This document shows, one piece after another, positions 6,266-13,643 of a DNA stretch of 17,136 nucleotides. Position 1 is the first letter of the stretch, and each line of letters starts with the position of its first letter. The notes under the pieces were generated by a model, which saw nothing but the letters and a program-made list of their open reading frames with translations, searched no databases and was not told the DNA's origin. This DNA comes from Vicinamibacteria bacterium (GTDB lineage: Bacteria; Acidobacteriota; Vicinamibacteria; Fen-336; JAGNNV01): NCBI GenBank assembly GCA_016650185.1, contig JAENWE010000147.1:1-17136 (forward strand), written 5' to 3'. Made by a program: the position numbers and the translations under genes.

Positions 6266-6745
6266 TTATTCCGTGCTCACCGGCTTCGCGGTCGTGTCCG
6301 AGCCTTGCGAGAGAGCCGCCTTGAGGGCATGCCAGGCGAGGGTGGCGCACTTCACCCGGGCGGGGAACTCGGCCACGCCGGAAAAGACGGAAAGCTTTCC
6401 CAGGTTGGGCACCGCCCGGTGGGAGGCCTCGTCAGGCGCGGCGGTGATCATGTCGCGGAAGTGTTCGAAGGTGACGAGCGCGGCTTCGCGGGTTTTGCCG
6501 CGCAGGAAGTCGGTCATTATGGATGCGGACGCGGTCGAGATCGAACAACCCTGTCCCACATAGGCGGCGTCGATGATCTTGTCTCCAGCGGCATCGAGCG
6601 AGAGATACAGCGTGCCCTTGTCTCCGCAGAGGGGGTTGTAGGCGGGCTGCGTGAGGGTCGCGCCCTCGATAACGCGTGCGTTCCGCGGCTTCTTGCCGTG
6701 ATCCAGGATGACGTCCTGGTAGAGATCGCGCAGATCGGAACTCAC
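6266..6745 (-). CDS. sufU: SufU, sulfur-transfer/Fe-S scaffold protein
   Basis: A 159-residue IscU-fold protein that accepts persulfide sulfur from SufS. The ligand set is complete: Cys40 and Asp42 in NPLCGDKG, Cys67 in GQGCSIS and Cys133 in RVKCATLAW. The segment before the last cysteine, including LGKLSVFSGVAEFPARVKC (115-133), shows the insertion that separates zinc-binding SufU from IscU. The open frame extends to 6874 inside sufS, but the GTG at 6745 gives a GTGA overlap with the sufS stop and begins right at the conserved DLYQDVILDH. No sufE is seen in the window, consistent with SufU being the partner of SufS. Confidence 0.94.
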   Translation of the reverse strand: MSSDLRDLYQDVILDHGKKPRNARVIEGATLTQPAYNPLCGDKGTLYLSLDAAGDKIIDAAYVGQGCSISTASASIMTDFLRGKTREAALVTFEHFRDMITAAPDEASHRAVPNLGKLSVFSGVAEFPARVKCATLAWHALKAALSQGSDTTAKPVSTE

Positions 6746-8028
6746 GCGAACATCTCCTGCACCTTTTTGATTCCACGAATCAGGACGTCGATGTCCTCGC
6801 GCGTGTTGTAGACGCCGAGGGACGCCCGGATCGTGGCCGGGACATTGAAGCGATCCATGACCGGCTGGGCGCAATGGTGGCCGGTGCGCACGGCCACGCC
6901 CTCGTAGTCGAGAATCGATCCGGCGTCGTGGGGATGCACGCCTTCGATCACGAACGAGAGCGCCGATGTCTTGTTTGCCGCGGTTCCGATCAACCGGACT
7001 CCTGGCACCGCCGAAAGCGCGGCCGTGCCGTAGGCCAGAAGGTCGTGCTCCGCGGCTCTCACCGCTTTCAGGCCGAGGTTCGTGAGGTAATCGATGGCGG
7101 CGCCGAACGCGATTGTGCCGGCGATGTTCGGCGTGCCCGCCTCGAACTTGAACGGCGCCTCGTTATACGTGGTCTTCTCGAAAGTGACGGAGAGGATCAT
7201 GTCGCCGCCGCCCTGCCAGGGAGGCATCGCGTCGAGGAGAGTCTTCCGGCCCCACAAGGCGCCCACACCGGACGGGCCGTACATCTTGTGCGCGGAGAAG
7301 CAATAGAAATCGCATCCGAGCGCGCGCACGTCGACCTCCAGGTGGGGGACGCCCTGCGCTCCATCGACCACGACCACCGCGTTTCTTGCTCGCTCGCGGG
7401 TCAGCGCGGTCATGCTTGCGACATCGTTGATCGTGCCCAGCGCGTTGCTCACGTGGGCGACGGCCACGATCCTCGTTCGGGACGAGAGCAGGGACTCGAA
7501 CGCCGCCATGTCGACCTCGCCAGCGTCATTGATGGGAGCGATCACCAGACTCGCTCGCTTCTCATCGCACAACATCTGCCACGGCACGATGTTCGCGTGG
7601 TGTTCCAAGGTCGTGATCAGGACTTCGTCGCCTTCCGCTACGTTGGCCCGGCCGTAGGTCTGGGCCACGAGATTGATGGCTTCGGTGGTGCCGCGGAGAA
7701 AGATGATCTCCTTGGCGGACGGCGCGCCGATGAAACGGGCCACCTTGCCGCGCACCATTTCATAGGCTTCGCTCGCCCGCATCGAAAGGTCGTGAACGCC
7801 GCGATGAACATTCGCGTAGAGCCGTTCGTAGATGTGACGCTCGGCGTCGATCACGACCTGCGGCTTTTGGGCGGAGGCTGCCGAATCCAGGTAGATGAGA
7901 GGCTTCCCATGAACCTGCGTGCTCAGGATGGGGAAATCGGCGCGGACCGCGCCCACGTTCAACGGACGAGCGGTCGTGGTCGTATCCGCTGCGGTCCCTG
8001 GGGGGCGCTCAACTGCCGCCGTCTTCAA
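6742..8028 (-). CDS. sufS: SufS, cysteine desulfurase (PLP)
   Basis: A 428-residue class V aminotransferase-fold enzyme that removes sulfur from L-cysteine to give alanine and an enzyme persulfide. Lys248 in SAHKMYGP binds PLP, His143 in EHHAN stacks on the cofactor, Asp222 contacts the ring nitrogen, and Cys386 in RTGHHCAQP carries the persulfide. The short lobe around Cys386 marks group II (SufS) rather than IscS. The frame begins at a TTG that overlaps the sufD stop as TTGA (8025-8028). The first 25 residues are Thr/Ala-rich and less conserved, so a GTG at codon 25 is possible, but the overlap fits the rest of the operon. Confidence 0.94.
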   Translation of the reverse strand: MKTAAVERPPGTAADTTTTARPLNVGAVRADFPILSTQVHGKPLIYLDSAASAQKPQVVIDAERHIYERLYANVHRGVHDLSMRASEAYEMVRGKVARFIGAPSAKEIIFLRGTTEAINLVAQTYGRANVAEGDEVLITTLEHHANIVPWQMLCDEKRASLVIAPINDAGEVDMAAFESLLSSRTRIVAVAHVSNALGTINDVASMTALTRERARNAVVVVDGAQGVPHLEVDVRALGCDFYCFSAHKMYGPSGVGALWGRKTLLDAMPPWQGGGDMILSVTFEKTTYNEAPFKFEAGTPNIAGTIAFGAAIDYLTNLGLKAVRAAEHDLLAYGTAALSAVPGVRLIGTAANKTSALSFVIEGVHPHDAGSILDYEGVAVRTGHHCAQPVMDRFNVPATIRASLGVYNTREDIDVLIRGIKKVQEMFA

Positions 8029-9335
8029 GCGGCCACCCCAAGTTGTTCGAGGCTCGGCGCGATCTGCGCCTCAATCAATCGGCGGGTCGACTCGTCGCTG
8101 AGGCGCGACACGATTTCGGACGCGAAGGCCCTGGTCAGAATCCGGATAGCGTCCACTGAATCGATACCGCGCGAGCGGAGATAGAAGAGCTGAGCCTGGT
8201 CGATCTGGCCGGTGGCGCTGCCATGTTTGCACTTGACGTCGTCGGTCAAGATCTCGAGCGCCGGTGTCGAATGGACGCTCGCCCGCTTCGAGAGGAGCAT
8301 GTTCTTGTTGTTCTGGGTGGCGTCGGTCCCGCGCGCCTCCGACTCGACCTTGATCTGACCATGGAAGACGCCACGTGCTTCGTCGGCGGCCAGGCCGCGA
8401 TAGTTCTGCCGGCTGATGACCCCGGGCGCCTGGTGAGAAAGGAGGGTGTGGATATCGCTGACCTGCGTGCCGCGGGCGATGAAGACGCCGCCGAGATCCG
8501 CCGTCGCCCGTTCGCCGTTCAAGACGATGTCGATTTCCGATCGCGTCCAGGAAGGCCCGGTCTGGAGCACGGTGTCGCCAAGAACCGAGTGCGCGCCCAG
8601 GGTGGCCGAAAGGGCGTCGAAGTGAGGGACGCCTGGGGGCGACTCGTGGACGCGGACCAGGTCGAGCCGTGAACGCTCGGCCATGGTGATCGTGGTGTGG
8701 CTATTGGTGAACCCTCGGGCCTCGCGCGCCCCGATGACCGCCACCATCATTCTCAAGGACGCGCCTCGACCAAGCTGAACCAGGCTGCGGACGTGCTGAG
8801 CCACCGGTTGATCTGTGGATGTCGAAACCAAAACCACCCGAACCTCCATCTGAACCTGGACCCCGTCATCCACCACGACCCAGGCGCCGTCGCGGAAAGC
8901 CGCGGTATTGAGGTCGTGCAGGGCGCCGTCGGTCGCTCCCATGTCGGCGAACCATGGCTGCAAGTCCTCGGGACTCACGACGAGCTGGCGCGACATCGGG
9001 GCGAGACGAACACCCTTCGGCCAGGTCGCCACGCTCGAGGACAGGGTCTCCGAGTGGAACCCATCCACGAAGACCAGGGTCACGACATCACTCGCCATGA
9101 AGGGCTTGACCAGGGCGCCGGCCTGGTTGGCCGTGGAGGCGGATCCAGGCGCATAGGCCATCTTGCCCAGGTCAGGCAGGGGAGTCGTGCGCCACGCCTC
9201 GATCCTGGTCGTCGGCAGTCCGGCACTGACGAATCGCGCGACCGCGGACTTCCGGGCGTCGCTCAGCCATGACGGCCCGCCCCAGGACGGAACGGCCGAG
9301 GCAATCTCGGAAAACGGGGCGGAGGGGCCAGTCAT
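8025..9335 (-). CDS. sufD: SufD, Fe-S assembly scaffold subunit
   Basis: A 436-residue subunit of the SufBCD complex; it pairs with SufB through a right-handed beta-helix core and is needed for iron acquisition. The C-terminal signature DDVKCKHGSATGQID (365-379) followed by LFYLRSRG (383-390) is diagnostic, with Cys369 and His371. The N-terminal RIEAWRTTPL (44-53) is also typical. The open frame begins at 9368, but the ATG at 9335 shares one base with the sufC stop (TGATG) and is the natural start. It is far less conserved than SufB, as usual. Confidence 0.94.
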   Translation of the reverse strand: MTGPSAPFSEIASAVPSWGGPSWLSDARKSAVARFVSAGLPTTRIEAWRTTPLPDLGKMAYAPGSASTANQAGALVKPFMASDVVTLVFVDGFHSETLSSSVATWPKGVRLAPMSRQLVVSPEDLQPWFADMGATDGALHDLNTAAFRDGAWVVVDDGVQVQMEVRVVLVSTSTDQPVAQHVRSLVQLGRGASLRMMVAVIGAREARGFTNSHTTITMAERSRLDLVRVHESPPGVPHFDALSATLGAHSVLGDTVLQTGPSWTRSEIDIVLNGERATADLGGVFIARGTQVSDIHTLLSHQAPGVISRQNYRGLAADEARGVFHGQIKVESEARGTDATQNNKNMLLSKRASVHSTPALEILTDDVKCKHGSATGQIDQAQLFYLRSRGIDSVDAIRILTRAFASEIVSRLSDESTRRLIEAQIAPSLEQLGVAA

Positions 9336-10105
9336 CAGCGCGCCTGCGCAGGTTCCTTCTCGAGCCACTCGTAGCCCTTGGACTCGAGTTCGAGAGCGAG
9401 TTCCTTGCCGCCCGAGAGAGCGATCTTCCCGTCGATGAGGACGTGGACGAAGTCGGGAACGATGTATTCCAGCAGCCGCTGATAGTGGGTTACGATGATC
9501 ATGGCGCGATCCTCGGACCGCAGTTTGTTCACGCCGGCGGCGACATCGCGCAGGGCATCGATATCGAGGCCGGAGTCGGTTTCATCAAGGATGGCGAGAG
9601 AGGGATCGAGCACGGCCATCTGGAAGATTTCGTTTCGTTTCTTCTCACCGCCCGAGAAGCCTTCGTTGACGTTGCGTTTCACCAGCGCTTCGTCCATTTC
9701 CACCAGCTTCGCCTTCTCCTTGGCCACGGCCAGGAAGTCGATGGCGTCCATGTCGTCCTCGCCTCGGTGCCGGCGGATGGCGTTCAGCGCGGAGCGAAGG
9801 AAGTAGAGATTCGACACGCCGGGCAGTTCGACCGGGTACTGATAGGCAAGGAAAACGCCCTCGCGCGCCCGGACTTCAGGCGCCAGGTCGAACAGCGGGG
9901 AGCTCTTGTAGAGGACCTCGCCGCCGGTCACGGTGTAGCCGGGCCGGCCGGCCAGGACATGCGCGAGGGTGCTCTTTCCGGAACCGTTCGGACCCATAAT
10001 GGCGTGGACTTCGCCGCCATTGACGTTGAGCGACAGGCCTTTGAGAATCGGCTTGTCTCCGGCGTTGGCGTGGAGATCGGTGATGCGCAGCATGGGTTCA
10101 GCCAA
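9335..10105 (-). CDS. sufC: SufC, Fe-S assembly ATPase (ABC type)
   Basis: A 256-residue cytosolic ABC ATPase that drives conformational change in SufBCD. Walker A is GPNGSGKST (38-46), the signature is FSGGEKKR (150-157), Walker B ends in LAILDE (170-175) followed by the D-loop SGLD, and the switch His207 is present. GEKKRNE is typical of SufC as opposed to transport ATPases. The TTG at 10105 is preceded by AAGGA 4 nt away (10110-10114) and overlaps sufB by 8 bp. An ATG at 10093, 4 nt after the sufB stop, would start at MLRITDLHA, a common SufC N-terminus. The two differ by four residues and I cannot decide firmly. Confidence 0.96.
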   Translation of the reverse strand: MAEPMLRITDLHANAGDKPILKGLSLNVNGGEVHAIMGPNGSGKSTLAHVLAGRPGYTVTGGEVLYKSSPLFDLAPEVRAREGVFLAYQYPVELPGVSNLYFLRSALNAIRRHRGEDDMDAIDFLAVAKEKAKLVEMDEALVKRNVNEGFSGGEKKRNEIFQMAVLDPSLAILDETDSGLDIDALRDVAAGVNKLRSEDRAMIIVTHYQRLLEYIVPDFVHVLIDGKIALSGGKELALELESKGYEWLEKEPAQAR

Positions 10106-11573
10106 CAGATCCTTCGAGTGAGAGGCCGAGGAGTTTCTGCGCTTCGACCGCGAACTCCATGGGCAGTTCCTTGATGACTTCCTTGCAGAAACCGTTCACG
10201 ATCATCGACACTGCGTCTTCGGCCGAGAGCCCCCGGCTTTGGAAGTAGAAGATCTGATCGTCGCTGATCTTCGACGTGGTCGCCTCGTGCTCCATCTGAG
10301 CGGAAGGGTTCTGCACGTCGATGTAAGGGAAGGTGTGCGCCCCGCAGTTGGAGCCGAGAAGCAGTGAGTCGCACTGCGAATAGTTCCGAGCACCTTCGGC
10401 GTTCTTGCCGATTTTCACCAGGCCCCGGTAGGTGTTCTGCCCGTGGCCCGCGGAGATTCCCTTCGAGACGATCGTCGATCGGGTGTTCTTCCCGATATGG
10501 ATCATCTTGGTGCCGGTATCGGCCTGTTGATAGTTGTTCGCGAGGGCCACCGAATAGAACTCGCCGACCGAATCGTCGCCTTGCAAGATGCAGCTCGGAT
10601 ACTTCCAGGTGATGGCCGAGCCGGTTTCCACCTGGGTCCAGGAGATCTTCGACTTGTTCCCCCGACAGGCGCCGCGCTTGGTGACAAAGTTGTAGATCCC
10701 GCCCTTGCCATCCTTGTCGCCCGGATACCAGTTCTGAACCGTCGAATACTTGATCCGCGCGTTTTCATGCGCGACCAGCTCGACCACGGCGGCGTGAAGT
10801 TGATTCTCGTCGCGCATGGGCGCGGTGCAGCCTTCGAGGTAGCTCACCGCCGAGTCGTCGTCCGCGATGATCAGTGTCCGCTCGAACTGGCCGGTGTTCT
10901 TGGCGTTGATCCGGAAGTAGGTTGAAAGTTCCATCGGGCACTTGACGCCCTTGGGGATGTAGCAGAACGACCCATCCGAAAAGACCGCGGAATTGAGGGC
11001 GGCGTAGAAGTTGTCGGAGTAGGGCACCACCGAGCCTAGGTATTTCTTCACTAGCTCGGGGTGTTCGCGGACGGCTTCGGAGAACGATCCGAAGATGACG
11101 CCGACCTCATGAAGCTTGTCTCGGAACGTGGTCGCGACCGACACCGAGTCGAAAACCGCGTCCACCGCGACGCCGGCTAGGGCTGCGCGTTCGTGAAGCG
11201 GAACACCCAACTTCTCGTAGGTTTCGAGCAGCTTCGGATCCACGTCGGCCAGGCTCTTCGGGCCATCGAGCTTCCGCTTTGGCGCGGAGTAATAGACGAT
11301 GGACTGGAAGTCGATGGCTGGATAGTGAACCCGGGCCCATTGAGGCGCGGGCATCGTCTGCCAGTGCCGGAAAGCCTTGAGCCGAAACTCGAGCAGCCAT
11401 GCCGGCTCATCCTTTTTGGCGGAGATGATCCTCACAATGTCCTCGGAAAGCCCGGCGGGAATCGCGTCCGAGTCGATATCCGTCACAAAGCCCGCTGCGT
11501 ACTCGGCGCTGGTCAGGTCGGCCAGCAGGCGGTTGGATGCGCTCATCGCGGTCGGAGTGGTGGTTTCAGCCAT
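10098..11573 (-). CDS. sufB: SufB, Fe-S assembly scaffold subunit
   Basis: A 491-residue core scaffold on which the cluster is built. NSAVFSDGSFCYIPKGVKCP (194-213) and RNYSQCDSLLLGSNCGAHTFPY (396-417) are strongly conserved. Cys401 and Glu430 (in MEHEATTSKI) align with Cys405 and Glu434 of E. coli SufB, which are needed for assembly. Length is normal. It is the first gene of the suf operon, with a promoter and operator just upstream. The ATG at 11573 has no clear Shine-Dalgarno, and the predicted transcript start would leave a leader of only about 12 nt. Confidence 0.97.
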   Translation of the reverse strand: MAETTTPTAMSASNRLLADLTSAEYAAGFVTDIDSDAIPAGLSEDIVRIISAKKDEPAWLLEFRLKAFRHWQTMPAPQWARVHYPAIDFQSIVYYSAPKRKLDGPKSLADVDPKLLETYEKLGVPLHERAALAGVAVDAVFDSVSVATTFRDKLHEVGVIFGSFSEAVREHPELVKKYLGSVVPYSDNFYAALNSAVFSDGSFCYIPKGVKCPMELSTYFRINAKNTGQFERTLIIADDDSAVSYLEGCTAPMRDENQLHAAVVELVAHENARIKYSTVQNWYPGDKDGKGGIYNFVTKRGACRGNKSKISWTQVETGSAITWKYPSCILQGDDSVGEFYSVALANNYQQADTGTKMIHIGKNTRSTIVSKGISAGHGQNTYRGLVKIGKNAEGARNYSQCDSLLLGSNCGAHTFPYIDVQNPSAQMEHEATTSKISDDQIFYFQSRGLSAEDAVSMIVNGFCKEVIKELPMEFAVEAQKLLGLSLEGSVG

Positions 11574-11591
11574 GGATTCGAGGTACGTGTG

Positions 11592-11620
11592 AGTTTAGGG
11601 AATCTGTACTAAAAAGTCCA
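11592..11620 (-). promoter_or_regulatory. Predicted promoter of the suf operon
   Basis: On the minus strand, TGGACT (11620-11615) matches the -35 consensus at 4 of 6 bases, TAAACT (11597-11592) matches the -10 at 4 of 6, and the spacer is exactly 17 nt. It lies 18 nt before the sufB start codon. No other sigma70-like pair was found in the 110-nt rsmE-sufB gap. Confidence 0.55.
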
Positions 11621-11621
11621 G
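11604..11621. promoter_or_regulatory. Candidate Rrf2/IscR-type operator of the suf operon
   Basis: CTGTACT-AAAA-AGTCCAG is an 18-bp dyad with 6 of 7 arm positions matched. It resembles the IscR type 1 core (GACT, A/T-rich centre, AGTC) but with a 4-nt centre between the half-sites. It covers the predicted -35 element and most of the spacer, a position suited to repression. The Rrf2 regulator encoded as the last gene of this operon is the likely ligand. Confidence 0.55.
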
Positions 11622-11683
11622 TATTGGATTTCAGAGCCCGATTTGGCGCCCCGCCACGGTTTCGGACCTTGGGCCGCGGCGGC

Positions 11684-12439
11684 TCAGGCCGGCCTGGGAA
11701 GCGCATCCCGGACGAGGGCCAGGAGGGCGAGACAGGCGGTGTCAGTGCGAAGTGTGCGGGAGCCCATGCCGACGTGGTGGAAGCGGTGTGCCTGGAGCAG
11801 GCCGAGTTCGAAGGCGTTCCACCCGCCCTCCGGTCCGATGGCCAGTAGAACGCGCGCCTCTGGCTCCGGGCCGAGACGGGCGCTCACGATCTCCGACACC
11901 GACGGCCCCGCGTCGGGATCGGCCACCAGCCGAAGTCCTGCCCCCTCGTCAATGACGTCGAGTTCGTCTTCGATCAGGACCTTGAATCGGCGGTGGATCG
12001 AGACGGCCGGCAGCAAAGTGTCGCGTGCCTGCTGCAGCCCCTCGATGAGGAGCGGACGGTAGCACTGAGGAGTCAGCACGTGGGTGTCGAAGTAGGGACG
12101 CTCGACGCGCTCCGCGTTGGTCAAGATGATGCGCCGGACTCCGAGGGCCGCAAGCTGCGCCCACAGCCGCCTCATCACCTTCGGCCGCGGCACGGCGAGC
12201 AGGAGGTCGACACGCTGCGGCCTTGGCGGCCTTGCATCGAGAACGCAGGTGAGATCGACGGTTTCGTCGCCGACCGAGCGCACGGTGGCGGCGCCCAGCG
12301 CGCCATTGAGAACGCCGACGCGCACGGTCTGTCCGTCCTTGACCCTCAGGACCTGCAGCAAGTGCGCGGCCCGCGGGCCGGAAAGCCGCACCTTACCGCC
12401 GGCGCTGAGTTCGCCGGGATCGAGAATGACGAGGTTCAC
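11684..12439 (-). CDS. rsmE: 16S rRNA (uracil-1498-N3)-methyltransferase RsmE
   Basis: A 251-residue SPOUT methyltransferase that uses S-adenosylmethionine to methylate U1498 of 16S rRNA. The N-terminal PUA-like part contains HLLQVLRVKDGQTVRVG (26-42). LLLAVPRPKVMRRLWAQLAALGV (79-101) begins the catalytic domain, and the knotted SAM site has LLAIGPEGGW (198-207) and GSRTLRTDTA (226-235). The GTG at 12439 matches the family N-terminus (MNLVILDPGEL) although no Shine-Dalgarno is visible. It lies between the terminator of the PEGA gene and the suf promoter, so it probably has its own promoter in the roughly 45 nt before it or depends on read-through. Confidence 0.92.
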   Translation of the reverse strand: MNLVILDPGELSAGGKVRLSGPRAAHLLQVLRVKDGQTVRVGVLNGALGAATVRSVGDETVDLTCVLDARPPRPQRVDLLLAVPRPKVMRRLWAQLAALGVRRIILTNAERVERPYFDTHVLTPQCYRPLLIEGLQQARDTLLPAVSIHRRFKVLIEDELDVIDEGAGLRLVADPDAGPSVSEIVSARLGPEPEARVLLAIGPEGGWNAFELGLLQAHRFHHVGMGSRTLRTDTACLALLALVRDALPRPA

Positions 12440-12486
12440 GCGGGGGGATATTTCGCCACGTCGGTCGATTCTTGGGCGAGGGGCCC

Positions 12487-12535
12487 AAAAGGGCCAGCCC
12501 CGCCAGGGTGGACGGGGCCGGCTCCGACTTTTCGC
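12487..12535 (-). terminator. Rho-independent terminator behind the PEGA-domain gene
   Basis: Arms GCCAGCCCCG (12493-12502) and CGGGGCCGGC (12513-12522) pair at 9 of 10 positions around a 10-nt loop. On the minus strand the stem is preceded by GAAAAG and followed by CCTTTTGGG, as expected for an intrinsic terminator. It begins about 10 nt after the PEGA gene stop. The matching T-run on the plus side would also allow some activity in the other direction. Confidence 0.75.
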
Positions 12536-12544
12536 TACCAGAGG

Positions 12545-13399
12545 TTAGCGCAGCAAATCACCGTGCACGTCCACGGTTCGGGACGAGTCGACGTAGACAT
12601 CGAAGACTTGCGAGTCAAGGCCCGGCGCCTCGATCTCGATTTCGTGGGGCCCCACCTCGAGGGTCAGCCGCTGAAAGAATCCGTCGAAGTCGTCCACGAT
12701 GCCTGCGTAGTACCCGTCCACGTAGACCGCGGCGTCACGCGGGCTGACCTTGAGGCGAACGTCGCCGTAGTACCGGTAGTTGGAGTAGCCCACCAGCGGA
12801 CCCCGACGGCCATAGACCCGGCCGGAATACGGCGAGCCGTAGCGGTAACCCGAGCCCCATCCGAAATACAGACTGAGGTAACCGCGCGAGCCGTATTGGT
12901 GCCCACGGGATGACCGGCTCTGACGGTACCGCGGTGCGTCGTAGCGGTAGCTGTCTCGGCGATCCGCCGACCGCCCACGGTCGTAGTCTCGACCTCTCTC
13001 GCCGCCGCGGCTCTGCCCAAAGTCTGTGGAACCGCGGCGGTCGACACCCTGGTTGCGTCCGACTCCCGAATTGCCCGAGCGTCCACGATCGGCGGAAGAC
13101 CCGCCCCGATTCGCTTCGCTTCCGCGTCGTTGCGAGGGGGCGTCCGCGCGTTGGCGCGATTGACCCTGAGACCGGTCTCCGCGGTCAGCGCGCTGCGCAC
13201 CTTGAGCCGAGGAGCCCCGATCGCGATTGTCCCGATTGCCACTGCCGCGCTGCCGCGCTGAATCGTCTCCCCGGGAGCGACCTTGGTTTTGAGCCTCACC
13301 CCGGTTGCGGCCTTCGCCACGCTGGGCGGCCTCCGCCGAGAACGACCCAAGGGCAAGGGCTAACGCGGTGATCGGAACTGTTGCTAGTTTGATTCTCAT
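12545..13399 (-). CDS. Secreted Arg/Gly-rich protein with C-terminal PEGA domain
   Basis: A 284-residue exported protein of unknown function. Residues 1-24 form a signal peptide (MRIKL, an Ala/Leu core, cleavage probable after AEA). Residues 27-170 are a low-complexity, probably disordered region of Arg, Gly, Ser, Gln and Asp with many RG and DRG steps. Residues 171-212 are Tyr/Gly/Arg-rich. The C-terminus (213-282) is a PEGA domain: DVRLKVSPRDAAVYVDG, a Gly turn, then LTLEVGPHEIEIEAPG and a final strand. PEGA domains are beta-rich modules of extracytoplasmic proteins, often near the envelope. There is no lipobox or transmembrane anchor. The open frame reaches 13759, but the ATG at 13399 has GGGGGA 7 nt upstream and opens the signal peptide. 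The basic tail could bind nucleic acid or acidic polysaccharide; that is a guess. Confidence 0.85.
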   Translation of the reverse strand: MRIKLATVPITALALALGSFSAEAAQRGEGRNRGEAQNQGRSRGDDSARQRGSGNRDNRDRGSSAQGAQRADRGDRSQGQSRQRADAPSQRRGSEANRGGSSADRGRSGNSGVGRNQGVDRRGSTDFGQSRGGERGRDYDRGRSADRRDSYRYDAPRYRQSRSSRGHQYGSRGYLSLYFGWGSGYRYGSPYSGRVYGRRGPLVGYSNYRYYGDVRLKVSPRDAAVYVDGYYAGIVDDFDGFFQRLTLEVGPHEIEIEAPGLDSQVFDVYVDSSRTVDVHGDLLR

Positions 13400-13420
13400 G
13401 GCCAAATCCCCCGGTTTGAG

Positions 13421-13596
13421 GGTCCACCTTGGACCTTCGCGTACTTGGGGGAAGCAACATTCATGCCAAGCGGAAAACTTGATCTTCTCCACTGTTTCTA
13501 ATGGACTTCCGACCACGGCTGGACCAAGTGTCCACCGAACGAGACAGCGCGTCAGATGGATACGGGACAGTCCCGGACGTGGAGTCCATCTGGACC
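13421..13596. repeat. Cluster of TGGAC/GTCCA dyads upstream of the PEGA gene
   Basis: The gap between the M20 terminator and the PEGA gene contains seven TGGAC or GTCCA words (13422, 13430, 13502, 13520, 13530, 13584, 13591). They build perfect dyads GGTCCA-cct-TGGACC (13421-13435) and TGGAC-caagt-GTCCA (13520-13534). A related CGGGACAGTCCCG lies at 13563-13575, enclosed by AGATGGA/TCCATCT (13554-13560 and 13585-13591). They may be operators or RNA stems of the leader; no protein partner is known. Confidence 0.45.
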
Positions 13597-13635
13597 AAAA
13601 GGCCCGACGCCACCGGAGGCGTGGCGAGAACGGCC
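13597..13635 (-). terminator. Rho-independent terminator of the M20 peptidase operon
   Basis: CGCCAC (13608-13613) pairs with GTGGCG (13621-13626) around a 7-nt loop, and an outer GGCC/GGCC pair (13601-13604 and 13632-13635) extends the stem. On the minus strand the structure is followed by TTTT (13600-13597). It begins about 9 nt after the M20 gene stop. Confidence 0.7.
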
Positions 13636-13643
13636 CCAGACCG

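Noticed and set aside
6874..8184. 436-residue plus-strand open frame antisense to sufS
   Set aside because: Composition is typical of an antisense shadow (His, Arg and Asp rich), with no motif, while sufS on the other strand is complete.
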